64,000 nt of DNA from Caldilineaceae bacterium (GTDB lineage: Bacteria; Chloroflexota; Anaerolineae; Caldilineales; Caldilineaceae): positions 1 through 64,000 of the forward strand of contig JALHQH010000051.1 in NCBI GenBank assembly GCA_022842065.1, read 5' to 3'. Under the pieces are notes generated by a model, which had not been told where the DNA came from, did not search any database, and saw nothing but the letters and a program-made list of their open reading frames with translations. Numbering within the stretch: position 1 is the stretch's first letter; each line of letters opens with the position of its first letter. Of this stretch, positions 44,058 to 52,251 are shown in pieces. The position numbers and the translations under genes are program-made.

Positions 44058-45455
44058 TTATTGGGGCATCACTAAAACAATGATTGTGCCAACACCCGTT
44101 TCTAATTCGCCCATGGCTTTGCCAATAATCGTCCCTGGCATGTAAAAAGGGAAACCATTCACCAAGACTGGGGTAGCCTTCATGGCATGGCCGGACGTGG
44201 CCGCCGTCGTGAGCAAGTCGCCGCGCCGGATAGGACCATTTTCTGCACTGACTTTCACCGGCACGCGCCCGGCCAGCGCCAGCGGCGAGGGCGAATCCGC
44301 TTTGCCAATCAACATGGCGGGTTCAGTCGAGATAACGCCAGCGACCGTTGGATCATTCGCTTTGTAGGATTTGATGACGCGCTCATCGTGGTCGGGGTCA
44401 ATGACCACCACATCACCGGCGGCGACATCGCTTGCGGCCGGCATATGTTCGGCAATATCGCTGTAACCGGCACCGGCAAAAATTTTGTCCGGGGTGTAGA
44501 AACCATAGGTGGCACCATCGGCATAGACGCCGTGTGTGCTGCTGCTGCGGGCTTCGACGCCATAGTTGGCTGTGCCGGTGCCAAAGCCCAACGCCAGCAG
44601 CGCCGCTTTGCCACCGCTTTCGGCGCGCACACCATATTCGGTGGTGCTGTGGCCGTAGACACCATCATCATTCCGGCTATAGCCGACCACGCCAAAATGG
44701 TCCAGTGAGCGCCCCAATACACCAGCTGGTTTTGCTGGTGTGCTGACCCCACTATCGGTGCCGGCAACGCCATAAACGCCGGCCTTGGCGGGCAGTGTCG
44801 AGGCCGTGATACTCTGAATGCCATAGCCGGTGCCACTCTGGGTAACCGCAAAAAGCGCGGTGGTGTTGTCGCCACTCATGCTCTCATGTTGGTGCGTGGC
44901 CAGGGCAAAGGCGGTTGCGTCTTGCCCATCGAGCAGATCGGCATTGCCGGCACTAATAGCCGTTGCGGCGGTATCGGCGGTTTGGGCGTGAATGGCATAG
45001 GCGACATGGGCCACGTGCTGGCGTGGCGCGGCTTCCGGATCAGTGCCGACCGTGATGCCTAAAAAGAGATCCTGGCCGTTGAAGATGGCCAGATCGAGTG
45101 CAGTGGTGTCGCCCAGTAGCGTGCTAAAGAGTCCTTTGTTGACCGGGACACTTTTGCTTTCCGTCCACAGCGCGGCACCGCCACTCTCCACTGCGTAAAG
45201 GCGAAAGGCAATGGTATAGGCCCCATCCGGCTTGGGCTGGCCGCTAAGCGTATCAAGCAGCCGGCCCTGATAGCTGATCCGAAAGGTGCCCGCGGCCACA
45301 TCGGCTACCGGCGCAGGTTCGAGAGCCGTCGTCTGCACTACAGCTGGACCGGCAGCCACATCCATAAAGGTCAATACTCCGGTCATAACCACGAGGGTGG
45401 CCACCGCAACGGTGGCGGCAATCAACCATAAAAGCCGCGTCATGCTGGCGCGCAT
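44058..45455 (-). CDS. Secreted repeat protein with C-terminal autoproteolysis-like domain
   Basis: The 465-residue product starts at the ATG at 45455 (AAGGTG upstream) with an N-terminal membrane segment (8-30). Residues 55-160 form a beta domain (FRISYQGRLLDTLSG, DGAYTIAFRLY, GLFSTLLGD) found at the start of many Chloroflexi secreted proteins. Residues 205-330 are Gly-rich short repeats of the GVYG / GVVGYS / GVYADG type that likely form a beta-helix. The C-terminal region (330-460: SDIAEHMPAASDVAAGDVVVID, GRVPVKVS, GDLLTTA) resembles phage-tail and endosialidase-type C-terminal domains. Unlike its five downstream neighbours it lacks the LP-x-V ending and any His/Cys dyad. First gene of the secreted-protein cluster. 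Confidence 0.65.
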   Translation of the reverse strand: MRASMTRLLWLIAATVAVATLVVMTGVLTFMDVAAGPAVVQTTALEPAPVADVAAGTFRISYQGRLLDTLSGQPKPDGAYTIAFRLYAVESGGAALWTESKSVPVNKGLFSTLLGDTTALDLAIFNGQDLFLGITVGTDPEAAPRQHVAHVAYAIHAQTADTAATAISAGNADLLDGQDATAFALATHQHESMSGDNTTALFAVTQSGTGYGIQSITASTLPAKAGVYGVAGTDSGVSTPAKPAGVLGRSLDHFGVVGYSRNDDGVYGHSTTEYGVRAESGGKAALLALGFGTGTANYGVEARSSSTHGVYADGATYGFYTPDKIFAGAGYSDIAEHMPAASDVAAGDVVVIDPDHDERVIKSYKANDPTVAGVISTEPAMLIGKADSPSPLALAGRVPVKVSAENGPIRRGDLLTTAATSGHAMKATPVLVNGFPFYMPGTIIGKAMGELETGVGTIIVLVMPQ

Positions 45456-45814
45456 AGATCACCTTACTTCTGTATAAAGATCAAATAATCCGGCATAAAC
45501 AAATTGAGCAGCAGAGAGAGTACGATGCAAAGTAGACAAATGAGATAGAGGGATCGTTAATATTCACGTAATTTTCTGTGGGCTGTTTATTATAGTATAG
45601 CGAAGGTACCAGCACTTGTCTACCGTGTTTTTGACGAGTTTTACAGCCGATTCACCCACCTCAGCTTACCGTCGGCTTAAAATTCAACAAGTTTGTCCAC
45701 GTTGACAGCGCAAAAACACTGGGATTTAGTTGCCCTACAAACAGAGTATAGAAGTGCCGGGGGTGCGCACCTGTGTCGCACTGCACAGCGCGCTGGTGCA
45801 GTGCGACATCGCTT
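45456..45814. other. 359-base divergent-free gap with one hairpin
   Basis: No gene seen. It holds the hairpin at 45774-45808 and, for the minus-strand gene 45455, an AT-rich stretch with a possible -10 (tataat on the minus strand at 45589-45594) but no matching -35. Confidence 0.5.
45774..45808. repeat. Hairpin, tgtcgcactgcac variant
   Basis: Perfect 13-bp arms (45774-45786 and 45796-45808), seven bases beyond the stop of the GntR-family gene. Related to 18-81 and 58443-58506 by the gtcgcactg core. Confidence 0.8.
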
Positions 45815-46558
45815 TTAGTCGTGCGCTGACCTTATTTGGATTGATTCGACCGCGGTTTTGGGTTGCAGATAGAGGCGAGCTAACACCTCGCGCAGGACAC
45901 TTTCAACATTGCCCCGCCCAAAGGCGATGTTGGCGCGCATGGCCGCAACGGCAGCATCAGCATCACCCCGTTGGATGGCGGTGAGGATTTCCAGGTGTTG
46001 GGCACTCGTTGCCTGCAGCCGTTCCGATGTCGTAATATCCGCCAACCGGACAAAAAAGAGCCGCTCATTAAGTGAATGGACCAGATCCGAGAGCATGCGG
46101 TTGCCGGTGGCGCGAGCCAAAGTTAAGTGAAAGCGTTCATCTTCATGAGCAAGCACCTCACTATCGACCGCACTCCACAGTTGCAACTCGCCCAGGCTGC
46201 GCCATTTTTGCGCCAATTCAGTCCATTGCCCAGCCGCCATCCCGACCGTCGCCAACTGCTCGACAACATAACTCTCTAGCGCCAAGCGCACATCATATAA
46301 TTCATGGATTTCATCCAGATCCAATTGTTTGACGGCGCAGCCGCGATGGGGTATACGATCAACCAGTTGTTGCTCTTCCAGCAGTTGGAGCGCCTCGCGC
46401 ACGGGGATACGGCTGACGCCGAATTCCTGGCAAAGTAACTCTTCTGTCAGCCGATGACCCGGCGCGTACTCCCAATGAATGATGCGCTGCTTTAGGGTTT
46501 GGTAAATTTCAGCACTCCGGGTCAGCCGCGGTGCCGTGCGTTTGTGATTCAATTCCAT
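45815..46558 (-). CDS. GntR-family transcription regulator with FCD domain
   Basis: The 247-residue product (ATG at 46558) has an N-terminal winged helix (AEIYQTLKQRIIHWEYAPGHRLTEELLCQEFGVSRIPVREALQLLEEQQLVDRIPHRGCAVKQL) and a C-terminal all-helical FCD ligand domain (LYDVRLALESYVVEQLA, DERFHLTLARATGNRML). FCD regulators mostly repress catabolic operons and release DNA when a metabolite binds, often with a metal at the FCD site. It is divergent from the 46779-52917 operon, and two TTGTATAC sites lie between them. It probably controls that operon and itself. Confidence 0.9.
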   Translation of the reverse strand: MELNHKRTAPRLTRSAEIYQTLKQRIIHWEYAPGHRLTEELLCQEFGVSRIPVREALQLLEEQQLVDRIPHRGCAVKQLDLDEIHELYDVRLALESYVVEQLATVGMAAGQWTELAQKWRSLGELQLWSAVDSEVLAHEDERFHLTLARATGNRMLSDLVHSLNERLFFVRLADITTSERLQATSAQHLEILTAIQRGDADAAVAAMRANIAFGRGNVESVLREVLARLYLQPKTAVESIQIRSAHD

Positions 46559-46683
46559 AACGATCCACCCCAAAATCGTAACAATTTTGACAATTTAGGC
46601 AAACCTACTATTGTGATAAAATGCTTCTTGTGCATTTCGTATATGCCAGTCCTTACTAAACCGTGTTTAACTTATTTAGCACG

Positions 46684-46707
46684 GTTGTATACAACATTGT
46701 ATACGAC
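46684..46707. promoter_or_regulatory. Candidate GntR/FCD operator, two adjacent sites
   Basis: The perfect 12-bp palindrome gttgtatacaac (46684-46695) is followed at once by a near copy, attgtatacgac. The TTGTATACAA form is typical of FadR/VanR-group GntR operators. It lies 84 bases before the first gene of the ureide-type operon and 125 bases before the regulator gene. Confidence 0.7.
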
Positions 46708-46778
46708 GCTTGCCATATCTAGCTTTTTGTTAGGACAGCAATCTAAATTATTCATCCTCAACTGAGTGGAGATCTACT

Positions 46779-47159
46779 GTGACGACAGTTCAATTAGCCG
46801 TAAATGGCACCCTGATGCGCGGCCTTGAACTCAACCCCAATCTGATCAACGTGGGTGCGCAATTTGTACGCGAAGATAGCACCGACCCCCACTATCGCCT
46901 CTGGTCAATCGATGACCGTCATCCCGCAATGATGCGTGTAGCCCAAGGTGGTACGGCGATCGCATTGGAAATCTGGGCACTGCCGGCCCAGGCCATCGCC
47001 ACTATTTTACAGCAAGAACCCCCTGGACTGTGCATTGGCTTTGTGACATTGGCCGATGGCACCACAATCCTTGGTGTTTTAGGCGAAGCCTACCTCTGTG
47101 CGCGTGGGCAGGAAATTACGCATCATGGTGGCTGGCGGGCTTATATCGCCAGCAAGTAG
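46779..47159 (+). CDS. Stand-alone allophanate hydrolase C-terminal-like domain
   Basis: The 126-residue product matches only the C-terminal domain of allophanate hydrolase (AtzF/Dur1,2 C-domain, a gamma-glutamylcyclotransferase-like fold). It shows GTLMRGLELNPNLINVGAQFV at the start, YRLWSIDDRHPAMMRV, ALEIWALP, LCIGFVTLADGTTILGVLGEA, and the ending EITHHGGWRAYIASK. The amidase domain with its Ser-cisSer-Lys triad is absent. In yeast enzymes this domain is reported to decarboxylate the N-carboxycarbamate product. GTG start with GTGGAG upstream. First gene of the operon, 11 bases before the importer ATPase. Confidence 0.85.
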   Translation: MTTVQLAVNGTLMRGLELNPNLINVGAQFVREDSTDPHYRLWSIDDRHPAMMRVAQGGTAIALEIWALPAQAIATILQQEPPGLCIGFVTLADGTTILGVLGEAYLCARGQEITHHGGWRAYIASK

Positions 47160-47170
47160 AGAGAAGCAGG

Positions 47171-48703
47171 ATGATCATGGGCACTGTTACCCCATCCCCC
47201 ATACTGGAAACGCGTAAATTGACCAAACGTTTTGGCAGCTTTGTTGCCAATGACGCTATCGACCTTGCGATCTATAGCGGCGAAGTACACGCCATTCTTG
47301 GCGAAAACGGGGCCGGCAAGAGCACACTGATGAAATCGCTCTACGGCTTTCACCAGCCGGAAGGGGGCGAAATTGTACTCAATGGCCAGCCCGTCACCAT
47401 TGCCTCCCCGCTGGTGGGGCGACAGTTGGGGATCGGCATGGTCTTCCAGAATTTTACCCTGGTGCCCGCGATGACGATTTTGGAGAACATTGCGCTCTTT
47501 CTCCCAAATCAGGATCGCGTGCTAAAACATAAAGCCATGGCCCGCCAGGTGGATGAGGTGGCAACCCGCTATGGCTTACAGTTTGATCTGAGCCGGCGGG
47601 TCGGCACGCTCGACATTGGCGAGCGGCAACGGCTAGAGATCCTCAAAGTGTTGCTCAGCGGGGCGCGCATCCTCATCTTTGATGAGCCGACCAGTGTTTT
47701 ACCACCACAGGAAATTGAGAGTTTCTTCCAGGTCGTCACCCGCTTGCGCAGTGACGGCTATGCCATTCTCTTTATCACCCACAAATTACCCGAAGTGATG
47801 GCAATTGCTGACCGGATTACCATCCTGCGGGCAGGGACGGTCGCGGGGGCGATGTTGCGCGCCGAGGCCAGTCAAGCCGCGATTATTCAGATGATGTTGG
47901 GGAAAGCACCGCCGACCCCAGCCAAACAAGAGAGCGCCGCGCAGCGCAGTGCCCAGCCCTTAGCCCAACTGCGCAAGGTCAGCAGCCCGGCCCAGGCCAG
48001 CGGGGTGCGTCTGCACGAGATCGACCTCGCCCTCTTTGGCGGCGAGATCGTCGGCGTCGCGGGGGTCTCCGGCAATGGCCAGCGTGAGTTGGGAGATGCG
48101 ATCCTGGGGCTTTTGACCTTTACTGAAGGTGAACGGTTAGTCACCGAAACGGCGGCCACCGCGTGGTCGATTGCCCAGATTCGTAACAGTGGCATCGCCT
48201 GTATCCCCGAAGATGCCCTGGCGATGGGTGCCATCCGCGGGATGGATGTGGCGGAAAATATGATCCTGGGCGAGCAGGCGCGCTATAGCAGCCTGGGCGG
48301 CATGGTGATGAATTGGGGTAAGGTGCGCGCCGCGGCGGCGAATGCGCTTAATACCGTCTTTGCGACCCGCCCGCCCCGGCTAGAAGTTGCGGTCGAGACC
48401 CTTTCGGGGGGCAATTTGCAACGGGTGGTGGTGGCCCGCGAAGTGGGCCGTCAACCCAAGCTGCTGCTGGCCTATTACCCGGCCCGTGGCTTGGATGTCG
48501 CCAATGCCGAAGCGATGCGCCAGTTGCTTTTGCGCTGTCGCCGTGAAGGGGCCGGGGTGCTGCTCTTTTCGGAAGATATGGAAGAACTTTTTGCCCTCAG
48601 TGATCGCCTGATTGTGCTTTATCATGGCAAGCTGGTGGGGGAATTAGATCGCAGTGCGTTCGACGCCCAACGTGTGGGCCATCTAATGACTGGGGGAGAA
48701 TAA
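47171..48703 (+). CDS. BMP-type ABC importer ATPase (tandem NBD)
   Basis: The 510-residue protein has two fused ATPase domains, as in the nucleoside importers NupA/YufO and sugar importer RbsA. The first NBD has Walker A GENGAGKST, signature variant LDIGERQ, Walker B IFDEPTSVL and ITHKL. The second has a degenerate Walker A (GVSGNGQRE), a good LSGGNLQ and a weakened Walker B (LLLAYYPARGLD). ATGs at 47171 and 47177 are both possible; the second has AGGA at better spacing. It energises the two permeases that follow. Confidence 0.9.
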   Translation: MIMGTVTPSPILETRKLTKRFGSFVANDAIDLAIYSGEVHAILGENGAGKSTLMKSLYGFHQPEGGEIVLNGQPVTIASPLVGRQLGIGMVFQNFTLVPAMTILENIALFLPNQDRVLKHKAMARQVDEVATRYGLQFDLSRRVGTLDIGERQRLEILKVLLSGARILIFDEPTSVLPPQEIESFFQVVTRLRSDGYAILFITHKLPEVMAIADRITILRAGTVAGAMLRAEASQAAIIQMMLGKAPPTPAKQESAAQRSAQPLAQLRKVSSPAQASGVRLHEIDLALFGGEIVGVAGVSGNGQRELGDAILGLLTFTEGERLVTETAATAWSIAQIRNSGIACIPEDALAMGAIRGMDVAENMILGEQARYSSLGGMVMNWGKVRAAAANALNTVFATRPPRLEVAVETLSGGNLQRVVVAREVGRQPKLLLAYYPARGLDVANAEAMRQLLLRCRREGAGVLLFSEDMEELFALSDRLIVLYHGKLVGELDRSAFDAQRVGHLMTGGE

Positions 48704-48704
48704 G

Positions 48705-49766
48705 ATGACAACGATCCAACAAGCTCTACCCATTGAAGAAGCGCGTCGCCGACCACGCCTTCCCGTTGGTGCGATTTTGCGGCCACTGGCGGGGCTGGTG
48801 ACGGCGCTGCTAATTTTTGCCGTCGTGCTGCTGCTCTTTGGCAAGAACCCGATTCAGGCGTACAGCGATATTTTCAGCCAAACCCTGGGCAGTCGTTACG
48901 GTCTTTCGGAAGTTTTGGTCAAGATGATTCCGTTGCTGCTCTGTGCGTTGGCGGTGTTGGTCCCGGCTCGGCTGGGGCTGGTCAACGTGGGGGGGGAAGG
49001 GCAGATCTACCTGGGCGCGTGGCTGGCGACCTGGGGTGCGCTCACCTTTAGCAATTTACCGCAGTTTGTGGCCTTGCCCCTGGTGATTCTGCTTGGCTTT
49101 ATCGGCGGTGGGCTGTGGGCTGCGATTCCCGCCTTCCTAAGGGCCAAGGGCTGGCTCAATGAAGTCATCTCGACCCTGCTGCTCAACTATGTGGCGATTC
49201 AATTTGTCAACTATTTTATCTACGGCAGTTGGCGCGACCCAGAGAGTGCCAACTTCCCGCAAACGATCCAATTTCCAGCCGCCTATCGACTGCCCCAATT
49301 TTTCGGCACCCGTGTCCACTTGGGGCTGGTTTTAGGGTTGGTCGCGGTGGTACTGATCTTTCTCGTCTTGCGTTATACCCAATGGGGCTATGCCATGCGC
49401 GCGATTGGTGGCAACCCAGGGGCAGCCAATCGGCACGGCTTCCCGATTATGCGCTATCTTGTACTCAGCATGATCATCGGTGGTGGTTTAGCTGGGCTGG
49501 CCGGGGTTGGCGAGATTATGGCGATTCAGGGGCGGTTGCGCCCCGCTTTTTCCCCTGGCTACGGCTATATCGGCTTTTTGATCAGCTGGCTGGCCAGCCA
49601 CAATCCCTTTGGGGCCGTGATCATGGCCTTTGTCCTCGCCGTGATCGCCCTAGGGGGTGACACCTTGCAGATCACCCAAGGCGTTCCCTTTTCAACGGTC
49701 AACATTTTGATGGCATCAATCCTCTTTGTGGTCTTGGGCGACTTCTTCCGGGGCCGCAAAGGTTAG
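48705..49766 (+). CDS. BMP-type ABC importer permease 1 (YufP-like)
   Basis: A 353-residue membrane protein of the BPD_transp_2 (RbsC/NupP) type: cytoplasmic start of about 25 residues, then about nine or ten helices, with the conserved LVNVGGEGQIYLGAWLAT and GGNPGAANRHGFP motifs of nucleoside-type members. It starts one base after the ATPase stop with GGGGAGAA upstream, so it is coupled. It forms the channel with permease 2. Confidence 0.9.
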   Translation: MTTIQQALPIEEARRRPRLPVGAILRPLAGLVTALLIFAVVLLLFGKNPIQAYSDIFSQTLGSRYGLSEVLVKMIPLLLCALAVLVPARLGLVNVGGEGQIYLGAWLATWGALTFSNLPQFVALPLVILLGFIGGGLWAAIPAFLRAKGWLNEVISTLLLNYVAIQFVNYFIYGSWRDPESANFPQTIQFPAAYRLPQFFGTRVHLGLVLGLVAVVLIFLVLRYTQWGYAMRAIGGNPGAANRHGFPIMRYLVLSMIIGGGLAGLAGVGEIMAIQGRLRPAFSPGYGYIGFLISWLASHNPFGAVIMAFVLAVIALGGDTLQITQGVPFSTVNILMASILFVVLGDFFRGRKG

Positions 49767-49781
49767 TCTCAAGGTAACAAC

Positions 49782-49899
49782 TAACCCCTCCCGCGCCTAG
49801 AAGCGGTTGCCTATCAGGCGCGCTCCCCTGCAAAGGGAGGGAACCTGGGTCTCCCAGCTAGATCCCCTCCCCAAACTGGGGAGGGTTAGGGAGGGGTGG
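49782..49899. repeat. REP-like element, cccctccc family
   Basis: Starts aacccctccc and ends gagggttagggaggggtgg, with an internal ccctccccaaactggggaggg stem. Same family as 32607-32729. It lies between the two permease genes of one operon. Confidence 0.75.
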
Positions 49900-49932
49900 C
49901 TTGGTAATTAGTCTCAAGAAGGGAGCGGGACA

Positions 49933-50847
49933 ATGATCGGCTTTATCATTGGCGTACTAACGGGCGCAATTGGGGCAGGCACTTCGGTGCTCTATGCGGC
50001 GCTGGGCGAAGTGATCAGCGAACGCGGCGGCGTGATTAACCTGGGCGTCGAAGGCACCATGTTGATGGGCGCGGCGGTGGGCATTGCCGTCTCCAGCCAA
50101 AGTGGCAGTCCCTATGCCGGGGTACTGGCAGCGATGTTGGCGGGTGGACTTTTTAATCTAATCTTTGCTTATCTGGTGATCGCACGGGGTGCGAATCAAC
50201 TGGCAAGCGGGTTAACCTTGGGTTTTCTGGGCATCGGGCTTAGTGCCCTAATCGGCAGACCTTATGTCGGCCAGTTAGTGGAAGGGTTGCCCAAGTTACA
50301 AGTGCCCGCCCTGGCCGAATTGCCCTTCGTCGGGCGCGTGCTGTTCCAACATGATCTTTTAATCTATTTGGTCGTGCCCCTCGCGCTATTGTTAAGTTGG
50401 CTGCTTTACAACACGCGCTGGGGCTTGTCATTGCGCACGGTAGGCGAGGATCGCACGGTTGCCTTTGCCGCTGGGCTACGCCCCACAAACTTGCAATATC
50501 AGGCAGTCTTTATTGGCGGGCTCTTAGCCGGTGTGGGGGGCGCGCACCTGGCCCTGGGTTACACCGGTGTCTGGGCGGAACAGATGACGGCTGGGCGTGG
50601 CTTTATTGCCGTGGCGCTGGTGATCTTTGCCGCGTGGAGCCCCCTGCGCGCCGTCCTGGGGGCGTTACTCTTTGGTGGTGCGCTGGCCTTCCAATTACAG
50701 TTACAGGCCCGCGGGGCACCCATCTCTCCCTTCCTGCTCGATATGCTGCCATATCTACTTACGTTGGGTGTGCTGCTTGCATGGCGCAGCCGCCCCGGCT
50801 ATACTATGCCGGCTGGACTTAGCGCGGTCTTTGAAGGAATGCGCTAA
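49933..50847 (+). CDS. BMP-type ABC importer permease 2 (YufQ-like)
   Basis: A 304-residue membrane protein with the BPD_transp_2 fold: ERGGVINLGVEGTMLMGAAVG near the start and the GLSLRTVGEDRTVAFAAGLRP loop, then GGLLAGVGGAHLALGYTG. ATG at 49933 after GGGAG. The C-terminus (LLTLGVLLAWRSRPGYTMPAGL) is typical of the second permease of PnrA-type purine nucleoside importers. Works with 48705-49766. Confidence 0.9.
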   Translation: MIGFIIGVLTGAIGAGTSVLYAALGEVISERGGVINLGVEGTMLMGAAVGIAVSSQSGSPYAGVLAAMLAGGLFNLIFAYLVIARGANQLASGLTLGFLGIGLSALIGRPYVGQLVEGLPKLQVPALAELPFVGRVLFQHDLLIYLVVPLALLLSWLLYNTRWGLSLRTVGEDRTVAFAAGLRPTNLQYQAVFIGGLLAGVGGAHLALGYTGVWAEQMTAGRGFIAVALVIFAAWSPLRAVLGALLFGGALAFQLQLQARGAPISPFLLDMLPYLLTLGVLLAWRSRPGYTMPAGLSAVFEGMR

Positions 50848-50865
50848 CCAAATTTAGATGCGATG

Positions 50866-50904
50866 CACAGACCTGCCGGGTTCCCGAGACCTGCCAGGTC
50901 TGTG
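50866..50904. repeat. Hairpin between permease and binding protein genes
   Basis: Perfect 10-bp arms cacagacctg (50866-50875) and caggtctgtg (50895-50904), with an internal ctgcc repeat. Nothing else is seen in the 163-base gap apart from AT-rich sequence before the SBP gene. Confidence 0.75.
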
Positions 50905-51010
50905 TTGCGTAGCGGCCTGTTTTAGTGATTTACTGGTAAATCCTATTCAACACAAGTATCTAAGCATAAGTACTTAACTTACGTACACAAGCACAAACGA
51001 GGTATCAAAT

Positions 51011-52141
51011 ATGAAGCGACAACGAAAACTTTGGTCAACCCTACTGCTGCTGGTCGTGTTAACATTCACGGCAGCCTGTGCCGTCCCGGCGGCGGCCCCA
51101 GCCGCTGATGCGCCGGCGGCGGAAGGGGAAGCGGCTGGTGAAGAGTTAGTCATCGGTGCGCTGCATGTCGGCTCGATGAACGATGCCGGCTACAACCAGG
51201 CGCACCATGCCGGGCTGGTCGCCATGAACGAAAATCTGCCCAATGTGAAGCTGATTGAAGCCGAAAATGTACCGGAGAGCGCCGACGCCGAGCGCGTGAT
51301 GGAAAACATGATCCAGCAGGGGGCCAAGATCATCTTCCCCCAAAGCTTTGGTTACCTGGACCCGGCGCTCAATGTAGCGGCCAAGTACCCAGATGTAATC
51401 TTTATGCATCCCGCCGGCTTCAAACTGGCCGACAATCTGGGCACCTACTGGGGCAACAACTTCGAAGCGATGTATCTGGCGGGGATCGCCGCCGGTGATG
51501 CCACGGAGAGCAACCAACTGGGCTTTATCACCGCGTTCCCGATTCCTAACATCCTGGCTTCACTCAACGCTTTCCACCTGGGGGCCAAGTCGGTCAATCC
51601 CGATGTGGTCACTACCTTGGTTATTAACGGCGCCTGGGTTGATCCGACCAAAGAAGCCGCGGCCACCAATGCGCTGGCGGATGCCGGGGTTGATGTCGTC
51701 ACCATGATCGTTGACTCGCCGGTCACCATCGTCAAGACCGCTGAGGAACGCGGCATCAAGGTCGTCGGTTTCCACTCGGATGCCTTGCAAGAATTTGCCC
51801 CCAACGGCTGGCTCACGGGCGTTGCCTACACCTGGGGTCCCCTCTTTACCCGGATCGTCGAATCGGTTGAGGATGGCAGCTGGAAGAGCGAACACATTCG
51901 TGGCGGCGTTGAAAGTGACTATGTCACCCTGGCCGCGTTTGGCCCTTCCGTCACCGAAGAGACCAAAACCAAGATCGCCGACGCCGAAGCAGCCCTGATT
52001 AGTGGCGAGCTACAGATTTTCCAAGGCCCGATCCTGGATAACGAAGGCACCGTGCGCATCGCCGAAGGTGAAGCCGGCGGCATCGAACTGCTTGACACCA
52101 CCGACTGGCTGGTTGAAGGCGTCGTCGGGCAGACTGAATAA
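51011..52141 (+). CDS. BMP-family (PnrA/Med-like) substrate-binding lipoprotein
   Basis: The 376-residue product has a Sec-type lipoprotein signal with C23 in TAAC, an Ala/Pro linker, and a BMP domain. Visible are GALHVGSMNDAGYNQAHHAGL, MIQQGAKIIFPQSFGYLDPALNVAAKYPDVIFMHPAGF, and GNNFEAMYLAGIAAG, the ligand-domain core. BMP proteins bind purine nucleosides in known cases, but related sets also serve other N-rich ligands. ATG at 51011 after a GAGG. It delivers ligand to permeases 48705-49766 and 49933-50847. Confidence 0.9.
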   Translation: MKRQRKLWSTLLLLVVLTFTAACAVPAAAPAADAPAAEGEAAGEELVIGALHVGSMNDAGYNQAHHAGLVAMNENLPNVKLIEAENVPESADAERVMENMIQQGAKIIFPQSFGYLDPALNVAAKYPDVIFMHPAGFKLADNLGTYWGNNFEAMYLAGIAAGDATESNQLGFITAFPIPNILASLNAFHLGAKSVNPDVVTTLVINGAWVDPTKEAAATNALADAGVDVVTMIVDSPVTIVKTAEERGIKVVGFHSDALQEFAPNGWLTGVAYTWGPLFTRIVESVEDGSWKSEHIRGGVESDYVTLAAFGPSVTEETKTKIADAEAALISGELQIFQGPILDNEGTVRIAEGEAGGIELLDTTDWLVEGVVGQTE

Positions 52142-52142
52142 G

Positions 52143-52232
52143 TAGACACGAGACACGAGACACGAGACACGAGACACGAGCGCAGTATAACCATTCTGGT
52201 CTCGTATCTCCCCCTCTCGTGTCTCGCATTTC
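52143..52232. repeat. Tandem gacacgag octamer hairpin
   Basis: Four to five copies of the 8-bp unit gacacgag follow the BMP stop; complementary ctcgtgtctcg and ctcgtatctc blocks lie 40 to 60 bases further on. Another example of the tandem-octamer hairpin class. Confidence 0.8.
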
Positions 52233-52251
52233 TCCGCAAATTGAGTAAACT

